From assembly GCF_002933275.1 (NCBI RefSeq), contig NZ_PSSX01000003.1, positions 62,001-126,000 of the forward strand: DNA of 64,000 nt, given 5' to 3'. How positions within the stretch are numbered: position 1 is the first letter of the stretch; each line of letters begins with the position of its first letter. This DNA is from Marinobacter maroccanus. GTDB lineage: Bacteria; Pseudomonadota; Gammaproteobacteria; Pseudomonadales; Oleiphilaceae. Below, in pieces: positions 54,099 to 64,000 of this stretch. A model generated the notes under the pieces. That model was given only the letters and a program-made list of their open reading frames with translations. It had not been told where the DNA came from and ran no database searches. Position numbers and translations under genes: made by a program.

Positions 54099-55541
54099 TC
54101 AGGCTGCGACAATGGCGTACTCGTGGTTGTGTGGCTCGATCAGAACGCCGTGCAAGGCGACGATGGCCTTCTCGTAGTCATCCTCATCCACCACAAACTG
54201 GATATCCACCTGACGCATGCACTGGTGCAGGGCCAGAATGCTGATTTCCTCATCCGCCAACGATTTTACGGAGCGGGCCAAAATGCCCGGCACCTTCATA
54301 TCGCTGCCGATGGCGGAGACCACAGCCACCTTGCGGGTATTGATTTCCGCGTTGGGAAACTCTTCCTTCAGCGCCTTGACCACCCGCTTGACGTGTTTCA
54401 GGGTGCTGCCCACGTAATGGGTAATGGTGTTGGCGTTGGTGTCCTTGGACATGAACCGAACCTTGAAGCGGCTCAGCACGTCCAGAATACGACGGTCGGA
54501 ACCCGGCTCGCCCTGCATGTCCTGATCGAACACTTCCACGGCGAAGACGCCCTTGGCACCAGCAATGATTTCCACCTGGGGCTTCTCACTGACGTAATCG
54601 CCGGTGATCAGGGTACCCGTGTGTTCCGGCTCGAAGGTATTCATTACCCGCAGCGGAATTTCGTTCTGGCGCATGCCCTTACCGGCACGGGGATGAATTG
54701 CCTCCATACCCAGATTGGCCAGTTGGTCCGCCACGTCGTAATTGGTACGCCCCAGGGGAACCACCTTGTCTGCGCCCACGATGTTGGGATCGGCGGAACT
54801 CAGGTGGTATTCCTTGTGGATAATCGCCTCACGGGCCTCGGTGATCACGGCCACCCGGCTGAAGGTCATCTCGCTGTAACCGCGGTCGAAGGTGCGCATC
54901 AGACCTTCCTTGCACTGGGCGTAACCGGTCACGATGGGCAGCTCACGGGTGAGATCCACGGCGTCGAAAGCCTGCTTGAGCTTTTCGTCCAGCGGCAGCA
55001 GTTCGTTATCGCGCCAGCCGGTCAGGTCCACAAAGCGGGCATTGATGCCTTCCTGCTGAAGTTTCAAAGCGGTATTGAAGGCACTGTGTGCCTCGCCGAT
55101 ACCGGCCAGCATTTCGCGCACTGTCAGCAGGTGTTCTTCCAGCTGGAACTGGCCGTAGGAGCACAGGCGCTGCAGGTCGATCAGGCAGCCCCGAACGCCC
55201 TCGATACGGTCGGTAATGAACTGGTCCGCCTGCTGCTTGAGCATCGGATCCTCGAACAGTTCGCCGTTGATATCGGTCAGGAACTTGACCAGTTTGGTGA
55301 GGTCGTCACCCCAGGCCCAGTCTGACTCGGCATCCGCAAACAGGGCATAGACGCCCGGCTCACCGGTCTTCTTGTGTTCAAGCAGCTCGTTGGTCACACC
55401 ACCGTAGGCAGAGACCACGAAAATTCGCTGATACAGGTCGTCCTTCTTTCGATTACCGATGATGATGTTATCTCGGACGGCCTCGTAGTTACTCATCGAC
55501 GTACCGCCGATCTTTTCAACGGTATGTTGTTGGCTGGTCAT
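54099..55541 (-). CDS. ask_ect: Aspartate kinase, ectoine-specific type
   Basis: A 480-residue aspartate kinase that makes aspartyl phosphate, the first step towards L-aspartate semialdehyde for ectoine. It has TVEKIGGTSMSNYEAVRDNI at the N-terminus, VSAYGGVTNELLEHKKTGE, and two C-terminal ACT domains. The KIGGTSM form and genetic linkage to ectAB mark the Ask_Ect class, which is less feedback-sensitive. ATG 55541 is chosen over an upstream start at 55568. It starts 50 bases after the ectB stop, with no ectC between them. Confidence 0.93.
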   Translation of the reverse strand: MTSQQHTVEKIGGTSMSNYEAVRDNIIIGNRKKDDLYQRIFVVSAYGGVTNELLEHKKTGEPGVYALFADAESDWAWGDDLTKLVKFLTDINGELFEDPMLKQQADQFITDRIEGVRGCLIDLQRLCSYGQFQLEEHLLTVREMLAGIGEAHSAFNTALKLQQEGINARFVDLTGWRDNELLPLDEKLKQAFDAVDLTRELPIVTGYAQCKEGLMRTFDRGYSEMTFSRVAVITEAREAIIHKEYHLSSADPNIVGADKVVPLGRTNYDVADQLANLGMEAIHPRAGKGMRQNEIPLRVMNTFEPEHTGTLITGDYVSEKPQVEIIAGAKGVFAVEVFDQDMQGEPGSDRRILDVLSRFKVRFMSKDTNANTITHYVGSTLKHVKRVVKALKEEFPNAEINTRKVAVVSAIGSDMKVPGILARSVKSLADEEISILALHQCMRQVDIQFVVDEDDYEKAIVALHGVLIEPHNHEYAIVAA

Positions 55542-55591
55542 AGTTTTGCCTTTGCTATCCTGCAGCATGAATGTCCGGAGGTGCGGGCGTC

Positions 55592-56953
<1,362 letters not shown>

Positions 56954-57067
56954 TTAAAGCCTTGTGACAGACCTACCTCAGTGGTCCGCCGGCTAATTCA
57001 AATCACAGCTTTACAGTCGTTCACAGCCCCGCAATTACATCACGGGGCCGATCCTGGACCGCGGCTC

Positions 57068-57583
57068 TCAGGCTGGCTTCGTGAAAGGCCCGATGCGCAG
57101 CAGAAATTCGGAATCATGCTGCCCGCCGAAATGGGTCTCTTTCTCGAAATGCTCGTGGTAGGTGAGCTCAGCTCCCATATCACGGGCAAATGAACGGAAC
57201 AGCGCCCATGAGGCCTCGTTGTCTTCGGTGATGGTCGTCTCCATGTGGGTGACGTTCTTGCATGCATCACGGCCAACGATTTCTTTCAGCATCCGTTTGG
57301 CGAGGCCTTGTCCACGACCTTTTTCGTGAACTGCCACCTGCCAGACAAAAACGGTATCGGGCTGTTGGGGAGGGATGTATCCGGAGATAAAGCCGACCAG
57401 ATCGCCTTCCTTCTCCGCGGCCACGCCGGTTTCGGCAAAGTGGCTGCACTGCAACAGGTTGCAGTAAATCGAGTTGGGGTCCAGCGGCGGGCACTCTGCC
57501 ACCAACTGGTGGAGCCTGAAGCCATCATCCTTCACGGGTGTGCGAAGCGTGATGGCGGTGGTATTCGATCCTTCTGATGTCAT
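57068..57583 (-). CDS. ectA: L-2,4-diaminobutyrate acetyltransferase
   Basis: A 171-residue GNAT acetyltransferase that makes N-gamma-acetyl-diaminobutyrate. It has LRTPVKDDGFRLHQLVAECP, then PLDPNSIYCNLLQCSHF, the CoA motif GRGQGLAKRML and THMETTITEDNEASWALFRS. ATG 57583 is preferred over a TTG upstream. The upstream region (57605-57730) is AT-rich and probably holds the osmotically controlled promoter; I cannot fix a -35/-10 pair. First gene of the ectA-ectB-ask unit. Confidence 0.95.
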   Translation of the reverse strand: MTSEGSNTTAITLRTPVKDDGFRLHQLVAECPPLDPNSIYCNLLQCSHFAETGVAAEKEGDLVGFISGYIPPQQPDTVFVWQVAVHEKGRGQGLAKRMLKEIVGRDACKNVTHMETTITEDNEASWALFRSFARDMGAELTYHEHFEKETHFGGQHDSEFLLRIGPFTKPA

Positions 57584-57732
57584 AGCGTGATCAGTTCGTG
57601 GCAAAAAGTTAGTGTTGAATTATATAGACCACAAAATATATTTCAAGTACAGCTCAAAACCCGCCTGCGGCAAGGCCCCAACTCACTCTCTCAGAATAGA
57701 CCGGATTGAAGCATTCGCCAGTGACAAAATGG

Positions 57733-58683
57733 TTAAATTAGTGAAGGGAAAATCACATCGTCGGCACTCAGTGAGGTGCCAGTCAGAATCCGGTTCCGAT
57801 AGGACACGGCGGCGGGCGAGCCCGCCGGCCATAACCGGTCAAACTCCGGCAGCCAGGCCTCAAGGGGGAAGGATACCGGCAGCAGAGAGACATGCAGGCC
57901 CTGGCGCTCAATTCCGGCAACAGGCTCAATGGCAGGGCTGGAGAGACCGATTCGGGTGATCAGCCCGCGCGGGTCCGATTGCAGATTGCCCATACCCGCA
58001 GACCCATTGTTCACAACTACCCGACTCTGCTCACCCACCAGACCCGACCAGAGTACCGGCAGACAGGTATGGGTAGAGGCAATCACATCGGCCCCCGAGG
58101 CCAGGAACCATTCTGAGAGCTTGCCATCGTTACCCTCGCCAAAGGCTTCGTAAGCCAACCCCCATCCGGCCAGGGACTCTGGATCACCATGCACCACCAA
58201 AACCTTTAGGCCTCCAAAGATCAGGCATCGATACCTTGGCAGCAAAGACAACCGCCGCTGGATATCCGGATGTTCCCCGGCAATGCTCTGAAGCCGTTCC
58301 ATGATCCGGTTCGACCGCTCCACCACGCCCTGATCAACAAAATCCGGATAGGCGCAACCGCAGCCAGCGCCGGCACTGGGATTCGCCAGCTCGTAGTCCA
58401 CATTGCCCAGACTGACCGTGTGATCCAGAACCCGGTTATTAATGGTCCGGAACAGGCTGTCGCTGGCGTTAAACCAGTTGAAGTCGCCATTGAACACCAG
58501 CTTCACCCGATGCCCCTGCCACTCTTCCGCCAGCGCCATCTGCTCGATTTCATCCAGCGCCCACGGATTGCCATACAACCCGCCGACGATATACAGCACA
58601 TCCTCGGAGACCGGACGGGCGTCCTGGCACAGGGACTCGGCAGAGTACCGATACGCCAGCGGACAGCTACGGCCCTCGCTCAT
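57733..58683 (-). CDS. Calcineurin-like metallophosphoesterase
   Basis: A 316-residue soluble protein. Metal-ligand motifs are VGGLYGNPWALDEIEQ (a D/GxxG variant), LVFNGDFNWFN (GD), LGNVDYELA (GN[VH][DE]), VVHGDPES (H) and STHTCLPV (GH/TH). The first motif lacks the usual DxH (VGGLYGN), so one metal site may be altered. It begins 5 bases after the stop of the symporter gene, so they are coupled. Substrate unknown. Last gene of the minus-strand cluster. Confidence 0.78.
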   Translation of the reverse strand: MSEGRSCPLAYRYSAESLCQDARPVSEDVLYIVGGLYGNPWALDEIEQMALAEEWQGHRVKLVFNGDFNWFNASDSLFRTINNRVLDHTVSLGNVDYELANPSAGAGCGCAYPDFVDQGVVERSNRIMERLQSIAGEHPDIQRRLSLLPRYRCLIFGGLKVLVVHGDPESLAGWGLAYEAFGEGNDGKLSEWFLASGADVIASTHTCLPVLWSGLVGEQSRVVVNNGSAGMGNLQSDPRGLITRIGLSSPAIEPVAGIERQGLHVSLLPVSFPLEAWLPEFDRLWPAGSPAAVSYRNRILTGTSLSADDVIFPSLI

Positions 58684-58687
58684 GGTT

Positions 58688-60091
58688 TCAGGCCTCCCCC
58701 GCCGCCAATGACCGCCCGGCAAGACGCCGTAGCAGCAAAGGCGCAAAGAAACCGGCGGTACAGATCAGGAAGCCGTAGGCGTTCACGCCCAGCAACATGG
58801 CGTATTGGCCATCGCCAATCGCCCAGCTCGCTGGAATCAGCCCAACCGCAAGCAAGACCCCGAGCCCCAGACCAGTCCAGAAGCTCAGATGGAAACTCCA
58901 GGGCGACCACTTGGTGAAACCGTAGAACAGGAACACCGGTGCCAGCCCCATCACCATGGTGCCGGAAATGGTAGTGGCCTTGAGGATATCGGTACCGGCA
59001 AACATCGGCAGGTTGCCCAGAAATGCAAAGATCACCATCACAACCGCACCCACCCGCATGCTCGGCAGTTTGTCAGACGCGCGCTTTGCGAGCCGGGGCA
59101 GATCCACCGCCAGAGATTTGGCCAGGGAAGTAAAGGTGGAATCCAGGGTGGAACCGGCCGATGTCATCATCACCACACTCATGAAGAACAACGCCGCCAG
59201 CCCCAGGGACTGCCCCACCGCCGCCGGCGCATTGCCCATGGCCTCAATGCCGTTAAGCCGGGCGTGGACACCCACCAGACTGAAGATAAACACCGCGACA
59301 AACCCCAGCAGCCCGGCGATCACAAAGCTCTTGAGCATGGTCTTTTCCCTGTTCACAAAGCCCCGGTCGGTCAACACCGGATCGTGGAACGGATAGCTGA
59401 ACAGCTGCAGCAGGGCCACCAGCAAGAGGTCGAAGCCGGCATTGAGCCGGAACTCGCCATTGGTCAACAGGGCGCTGGTGTCGTTGGCCGGAATAATCAG
59501 GAACAGCACGGCACCCACAAAGAACACAAACACAAAGGCCTGAATCACATCGGTGAAAATCGACGACCGCAGCCCACCCTTCAGGCTGTAGGCCAGGGTA
59601 AACACCGTAAACAGCATCGCCGCCGCGTAATACTCCCACTCACCGGGCAGCCCGAAATAACCGCCAACTACCGCAGTGTTACTCCAGACCTCGTTATAAA
59701 GCCGGATCAGAATCGCCGCCGCAAATGCCAGACTCGCCAACCGACCAAACCGGGAAGTCAGAAAATCCTGCAAACTCCGCGCCCCGGTCTGAGTCCGGAT
59801 CAGGTAAATCACATACCCCGCCACCGGAATCGACAGCCAGTAACTCGCATAAGCCAGACCACCTACCACACCATAAGCCGCACCCAGGTTCGCCGCATTG
59901 GTCACCGACTTGGCAAAGATCCAGCTGATAAAAATGCTCGCCGTCAGCGACCACTGCCCAACCGGGTTGCCCTGGTCATCCGCGCCTTTATAGAACGAAT
60001 TCGCGTTCTTGCTCTTGGGCGACAGCCAGTACATCACAACGCCGTACACCAGCAGAAATCCCCAGAACAGGGAGGCCTCTGTGAAGTTCAT
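58688..60091 (-). CDS. Sodium:solute symporter (SSS family)
   Basis: A 467-residue inner-membrane transporter with about 13 helices. Recognisable parts are ASIFISWIFAKSVTNAANLG, GARSLQDFLTSRFGRLASLA, a sodium-site region ALFFMSVVMMTSAGSTLDST and LKATTISGTMVMGLAPVFLF. It would import an unidentified solute with sodium. AAAGGAACGAGAAC precedes ATG 60091. The upstream 440 bases carry two hairpin elements (B3 and A5) that separate it from the radical SAM gene on the same strand. Confidence 0.88.
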   Translation of the reverse strand: MNFTEASLFWGFLLVYGVVMYWLSPKSKNANSFYKGADDQGNPVGQWSLTASIFISWIFAKSVTNAANLGAAYGVVGGLAYASYWLSIPVAGYVIYLIRTQTGARSLQDFLTSRFGRLASLAFAAAILIRLYNEVWSNTAVVGGYFGLPGEWEYYAAAMLFTVFTLAYSLKGGLRSSIFTDVIQAFVFVFFVGAVLFLIIPANDTSALLTNGEFRLNAGFDLLLVALLQLFSYPFHDPVLTDRGFVNREKTMLKSFVIAGLLGFVAVFIFSLVGVHARLNGIEAMGNAPAAVGQSLGLAALFFMSVVMMTSAGSTLDSTFTSLAKSLAVDLPRLAKRASDKLPSMRVGAVVMVIFAFLGNLPMFAGTDILKATTISGTMVMGLAPVFLFYGFTKWSPWSFHLSFWTGLGLGVLLAVGLIPASWAIGDGQYAMLLGVNAYGFLICTAGFFAPLLLRRLAGRSLAAGEA

Positions 60092-60155
60092 GTTCTCGTT
60101 CCTTTGTTCTTTGGTTCCGGGGCTTATCCCGGGGTTTCTGGTTTCGGTGCTTTTC

Positions 60156-60266
60156 GGGGCAGGCCGGTAGGGGGTTCAAAAAAACGCCCGTGAACCCGTC
60201 CATGGGGGGCTTGGTCGCGCCGTCCCTGGCGCTCCACATTTTTTGAACCCCCTACCGGCCTGCCCC
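60156..60266. repeat. Type B hairpin element, copy B3
   Basis: Perfect 28-bp arms (60156-60183 and 60239-60266; GGGGCAGGCCGGTAGGGGGT and on) enclose a loop almost the same as in B1: CGCCCGTGAA, CCGTCCATGG, GGTCGCGCCGTCCCTGGCGC and TCCAC. The arms share nothing with B1 or B2. Confidence 0.88.
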
Positions 60267-60400
60267 TTGTTCAACCTCAGTTCTGGTATCCCCGACAACG
60301 GACTTGGCCGTCAAACCATTCGGGCGGGTGGTTTAATCTCTTTTCCTTTCTTGTATTTCCTTCCCACTCAGCAACCGAATAGCACAGCCGTACCCGCGGT

Positions 60401-60489
60401 CTGGGTGGTGAGGTTATTTTCCCGCCAGGAAAAAGATGTCTGAGCGAAGCGAGTTGTTTTTCCCAAGGGAAAATAACCTCACCTCCCAG
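60401..60489 (-). repeat. Type A hairpin element, copy A5
   Basis: Arms of about 23 bp with one mismatch (CTGGGTGGTGAGGTTATTTT and on) enclose the conserved core in minus orientation (GATGTCTGAGCGAAGCGAGT). It lies 46 bases after the stop of the radical SAM gene. Confidence 0.88.
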
Positions 60490-60534
60490 GCCGCCAATGA
60501 CCAGCAATCAGTCCTGAGAAGTCCCACACCAGAA

Positions 60535-61506
60535 TCAAGCCGGCGCCGAACAACTAGCCCCAAAGCGGTAACAGGAAAAACACCGGTGATGCCGCAACAT
60601 AATGCGCTCATCCATACTCTCGGCCAGCGTACCGCCGAGGTCATACTGCGGATCATCATCCACCAGCGTGCAGGCATACACCCGAACCTGATCGCCCTTC
60701 TTCACCAACATCCGCGTATACGTGCACATAAAGTGCGAACGCGCTTCCTTCGTTGGATACTTCTCCATGCAGGTCTCGGTAATCTCCGGGCTGCCGTCTT
60801 CCGACCCGGGGGTACCCAGATCCGGAAACGCGGTAAACGCCAGGTTCTCCGGAATCTTCCATTCCCGGAAGATCTCACGGAAGGCCGCCTCGACATCCGC
60901 CGGAATCTCCTCCGGATCCGTCTGGCGAGCAATGGACACCTTGAAACCCTGTTCGATCAGCCAGTGGATGCCCTCCAGTGCCTGGTCGAAGCTGCCGTCA
61001 CCGCGATCCTTGTCGTGCCGGGCGCGGTCGGGGAAATCCAGGCTGACCCGGAAGTGGATCGGGTAGGGGTTATCCAGCAATGGCAGCACCTGATGCCGGC
61101 GTTTCAGCAGCGGCTCGGTGGCGTTGGTGAGCACGAAACAGGGCCGGTGCTGGCTGGCGTAATCCAGGATATTGACGAAATCGCGGATCACGAAGGGCTC
61201 ACCGCCGGTGAAGGAAAACTGCTCCACACCCATGTCGATGGCTTCGTGGATAAACGGCTTCACGTCGCTGAGTTTCATGCCCGGAATGCGGCCGTCGCCG
61301 GGGTGCGAGCCTTCCAGGCAGAAGGGGCAGGCCAGATTGCAGGCGGTGCCGGTGTGGATCCACAGTTCTTTCAACTTGTCCGCATCAATGTAACCCCGGG
61401 GGGCACCGTTGCGGGTATGGGTCCAGCTATCGCGGGCCCGGGGTTCCAGGACTTCCACGGCCGGAATACGTGCACTGCGGGCCGGTCTGGTTTCAGTCAG
61501 GGGCAT
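60535..61506 (-). CDS. Radical SAM protein with C-terminal cysteine cluster
   Basis: A 323-residue enzyme. The radical SAM cluster motif CNLACPFC (CxxxCxxC) is at about residues 57-64, and FSFTGGEPFVIRDFVNIL is the GGE-type SAM-binding motif. The C-terminal part has further cysteines (FMCTYTRMLV, VYACTLVDDD, CFSCYRFGASCSA) as in auxiliary-cluster (SPASM-like) enzymes. ATG 61506 follows GAGGAGC and overlaps the preceding gene's end by 14 bases. I do not recognise the subfamily or substrate; no precursor-peptide gene was seen nearby. Confidence 0.87.
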   Translation of the reverse strand: MPLTETRPARSARIPAVEVLEPRARDSWTHTRNGAPRGYIDADKLKELWIHTGTACNLACPFCLEGSHPGDGRIPGMKLSDVKPFIHEAIDMGVEQFSFTGGEPFVIRDFVNILDYASQHRPCFVLTNATEPLLKRRHQVLPLLDNPYPIHFRVSLDFPDRARHDKDRGDGSFDQALEGIHWLIEQGFKVSIARQTDPEEIPADVEAAFREIFREWKIPENLAFTAFPDLGTPGSEDGSPEITETCMEKYPTKEARSHFMCTYTRMLVKKGDQVRVYACTLVDDDPQYDLGGTLAESMDERIMLRHHRCFSCYRFGASCSAPA

Positions 61507-63682
61507 AGATGCTCCTCGGTGTATTCGTGTTTTTCCCACGGCGCCAGCCATGGAGCTTCTCCAGCAGCTTCAGGATACCTTCGGGCGCATGGGCCCGTTT
61601 CCATTCACCGGCGGCATACTTGGCTGACTCGTTCCAGGTCGGGTACGGGTGAATGGTGCCCAGGATCTTGTTCAGGCCAAGGCCATGCTTCATGGCCAGG
61701 GTGAACTCGGCCAGGATTTCCCCGGCGTGGCTGCCCACCACAACGGCGCCCAGAATCTTGTCCTTACCCGGCGGGGTCAGCACCTTGATAAAGCCATGGT
61801 CCTCGCTCTCGGCAATGGCCCGGTCCAGATCATCCAGACCATAGCGGGTGACCTCATAGGCCACACCCTGGGCCTTGGCTTCGGCTTCACTGAGCCCCAC
61901 CCGCGCCACTTCCGGCGAGGTAAAGGTCACCCAGGGCATCACCCGGTAGTCCACCTTGAATCGCTTGAACTGCCCGAACAGACCGTTCACCGCCGCGTAC
62001 CAGGCCTGGTGCGCCGCCGCGTGGGTGAACTGGTAGGGGCCAGCCACATCACCGCAGGCAAAGACGTTCGGGTACCGCAGGCTCATATCCTCTTCCACCG
62101 GAACGGTTCCGTTCGGCAGGGTATCCACGCCAATCCGCTCCAGATTCAGGCCAGTGGTGTTGGCGGCGCGACCAACAGCGACGAGTACCTGGTCAAAAGG
62201 AATGCGCACCCGCTCACCCTCGTGCTCGCAGTAGGCAACCTTCTCTCCCTCTTCTATACGGAACTCCACCGCAGAATGTTTCAGCCGGACATCCACACCG
62301 TCTGCCTGGAACTGTTTCACAATCAGTTCGGAGACATCCACATCTTCCTTGGCCAGCAAACGCTCGCCCATTTCAACCTGGGTCACCTTGCTACCCAGCC
62401 GAGCAAATGCGTGGGCCAACTCGGAGCCAATCGGACCACCGCCCAGCACCAGCAGACGTTCCGGCTGCTCCTGCAGATCCCAGAGATTATCGGAAGTCAG
62501 CGGTTGCATCTCTTTCAGGCCGGGAATCGGGGGTACCGCCGGCTTGCCACCGGTGGCTACGACGATGCTGCGGGCAGTCAGGCGTTCGGTGCGGCCATCA
62601 TTGTGCCGGACCTCAAGCTCCCAGGGCGACACGAAGCTGGCTTCGCCGGCAATGCAGTCGACACCCAGCTTGCGGTAACGCTCCGGGGAGTCGTGGGGCT
62701 CCACTTTCGCGACAACATCTTTGACCCGGTTCATGATGTTTTTGAACGAGCCTTTGACGGGCACCGATTCCAGGCCGTAACGGTTGGCATGACGCAGGGT
62801 ATCCGCCGCTTTGGCACTGCGGATCAGGGCCTTGGAGGGCACACAGCCGGTATTCAGGCAGTCGCCACCCATCTTGTGCTTTTCAATCAGCGCCACCTTG
62901 GCTTTCACTGCCGCCGCAATGTAGGCGGAGACCAGACCGGCAGAGCCACCGCCGATGACCAGCAGGTTGTAGTCAAAATGCTCGGGCTTCTGCCAGCCGG
63001 CATACACCTTGCGGCGGCGAATGAAGCCCACCACAAACTTGGCGATCAGCGGGAACAAACCCAACAGGGCAAAGGACAGCAACAGATCGGCGGAGACGAT
63101 GTCGCCGGTGGACTGGATCTGGCCCAACTGGGTGCCAGCGTTCACATAAACAAAGGTGCCGGGCAGCATGGCAATCCAGCTCACCAGAGCGTAGGTACGC
63201 AGCTTCATGGCCGTAAGGCCCATGGCCAGGTTGATCAGGAAGAAGGGGAACACCGGTACCAGGCGCAGGGTTGCCAAGTAGAAGGCACCGTCTTTTTCAA
63301 TGCCGCGATCCATCTTCGCCACGGTTTCGCCATACCGTTTTCGAAGCGTGTCCCGCATCAGGAACCGGGCCACGAGGAATGCCAGGGATGCGCCGATGGT
63401 TGAGGCAATGGAGACGGCTGCCAGACCGTAAAGATTGCCGAAAAAGGCACCACCGGCCAGGGTCATTATGGCAGCGCCTGGCAGTGAAAGTGCTGTTACC
63501 ACCACGTAAACAGCGACGAAACCCAGCACCGCAACCAACAGATTCTGATCGATCCAGTTACCGAGGGACTGCTGGTTTTCCTTCAGGTTCTCGAGAGTCA
63601 GAAGCTCGCTTCCGCCACCGGCAATAAACCCGACAACCACCGCCGCTATCAACGCGACCAGAATCCATTTCTTGAGTGTCAT
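61493..63682 (-). CDS. VTT/DedA-like membrane domain fused to flavin disulfide oxidoreductase
   Basis: A 729-residue fusion. Residues about 1-230 form a TVP38/TMEM64 (VTT) membrane domain (AIMTLAGGAFFGNLYGLAAV, LRLVPVFPFFLINLAMGL). Residues about 245-729 form a mercuric-reductase/lipoamide-dehydrogenase-type flavoprotein: FAD motif VIGGGSAGLVSAYIAAA, redox pair in GGDCLNTGCVPSKAL, NADH motif VLGGGPIGSELAHAF and the C-terminal HPYPTW dimer region (HxxPT). No mercury-binding cysteine pair ends the protein. ATG 63682 has AAAGGA 8 bases upstream. First gene of the cluster. Confidence 0.9.
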   Translation of the reverse strand: MTLKKWILVALIAAVVVGFIAGGGSELLTLENLKENQQSLGNWIDQNLLVAVLGFVAVYVVVTALSLPGAAIMTLAGGAFFGNLYGLAAVSIASTIGASLAFLVARFLMRDTLRKRYGETVAKMDRGIEKDGAFYLATLRLVPVFPFFLINLAMGLTAMKLRTYALVSWIAMLPGTFVYVNAGTQLGQIQSTGDIVSADLLLSFALLGLFPLIAKFVVGFIRRRKVYAGWQKPEHFDYNLLVIGGGSAGLVSAYIAAAVKAKVALIEKHKMGGDCLNTGCVPSKALIRSAKAADTLRHANRYGLESVPVKGSFKNIMNRVKDVVAKVEPHDSPERYRKLGVDCIAGEASFVSPWELEVRHNDGRTERLTARSIVVATGGKPAVPPIPGLKEMQPLTSDNLWDLQEQPERLLVLGGGPIGSELAHAFARLGSKVTQVEMGERLLAKEDVDVSELIVKQFQADGVDVRLKHSAVEFRIEEGEKVAYCEHEGERVRIPFDQVLVAVGRAANTTGLNLERIGVDTLPNGTVPVEEDMSLRYPNVFACGDVAGPYQFTHAAAHQAWYAAVNGLFGQFKRFKVDYRVMPWVTFTSPEVARVGLSEAEAKAQGVAYEVTRYGLDDLDRAIAESEDHGFIKVLTPPGKDKILGAVVVGSHAGEILAEFTLAMKHGLGLNKILGTIHPYPTWNESAKYAAGEWKRAHAPEGILKLLEKLHGWRRGKNTNTPRSIYAPD

Positions 63683-64000
63683 GAAATAATCCTTTCTATC
63701 TTGAACGTGATAACGAAGAGACAACCCAATCCCGAAAGTGTTACATCAAACCTTGGGCTCTGTGTTCGTTACCGGCTTACCGTTGTTGTACGTCGTTGGG
63801 CAACGCATTGTGTCAACGATTGCTCATGAATATCTAACAATTTGATCACGCACACTCAGGATCTTGCCCGGGGAACTGTTCAGCGGCTTTCAAAACCATA
63901 CGGCGCTTCCTGAACAATGGCTTGTCTCAGTATGATGGGGACACCGAAGCTAACAAAACGTCCAGATCAGCGAAGTCATCAAATAACCTCCTGATCGGAC
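63683..64000. other. Upstream region of the VTT-oxidoreductase cluster
   Basis: No gene is recognised to the window edge. On the minus strand TTGACA (63816-63811) is followed by a CGTTG-GG-CAACG dyad (63794-63805) where a repressor could sit, but no good -10 at 17 bases is seen. This is a weak promoter/operator candidate. Confidence 0.35.

Noticed and set aside
55542..55591. Hidden or frameshifted ectC between ectB and ask
   Set aside because: The gap is only 50 bases, too short for any ectC remnant; no remnant was seen in the flanks either.

Overview
The window comes from a GC-rich chromosome of a marine, halophilic gammaproteobacterium. A Marinobacter-like organism is the best guess, because a wax-ester synthase of the Marinobacter type, ectoine biosynthesis genes, many diguanylate cyclases and sodium-coupled transporters occur together. 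This is inferred from recognised protein families; no rRNA or tRNA gene is visible to confirm it.

Layout. 1-6.2 kb: end of an AGCS sodium/alanine symporter, a 1-Cys peroxiredoxin, the methionine ABC transporter metN-metI-metQ and an HDOD signalling protein. 6.2-12.8 kb: a hypothetical gene, an amidase, a periplasmic lytic-transglycosylase-like protein, a TauE-type permease and a PAS/GGDEF cyclase. 12.8-15.3 kb: a TonB energy-transduction operon (exbB, exbD, exbD, tonB) behind a Fur box. 15.3-18.2 kb: a nitrite/formate channel gene and a PP2C phosphatase-kinase fusion. 18.4-21.7 kb: an orphan hcp followed by an AT-richer accessory patch with paired lipoproteins, a BrnT/BrnA locus whose toxin gene has a nonsense codon, and a decayed AbiEi gene. 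22.4-35 kb: nitrate assimilation (nasA, nrtABC-type ABC transporter, nasR, an FAD reductase, nirB, nirD). 35-45 kb: wax synthase, AraC regulator, SDR, GGDEF, NfeD/SPFH pair, 5'-nucleotidase. 45-54 kb: a DUF748 protein, a MHYT protein with dead GGDEF, pdxH, a phosphopantetheinyl transferase, tag and a divergent group-2 sigma factor. 54-57.6 kb: ectA, ectB and a dedicated aspartate kinase, without ectC. 57.7-63.7 kb: a one-strand cluster of a VTT-flavoprotein fusion, a radical SAM enzyme, a sodium:solute symporter and a phosphoesterase.

How genes work together. The most coherent system is nitrate/nitrite assimilation. Four transcription units (nirC, nasA, nrtA, the FAD reductase-nirBD unit) each have a -24/-12 (sigma-54) promoter match, then a leader with an intrinsic terminator, then the gene. 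In three of the leaders a small hairpin GGC-ANNGNN-GCC overlaps the 5' arm of the terminator, which is the arrangement expected for ANTAR-protein antitermination; the ANTAR protein NasR is encoded in the middle of the cluster. An NtrC-like palindrome lies upstream of nirC.

The window also carries two families of intergenic hairpins, five copies of type A and three of type B, with conserved loops but entirely different, near-perfect stems in each copy. Several sit between genes of one operon. This is the least explained feature of the sequence.
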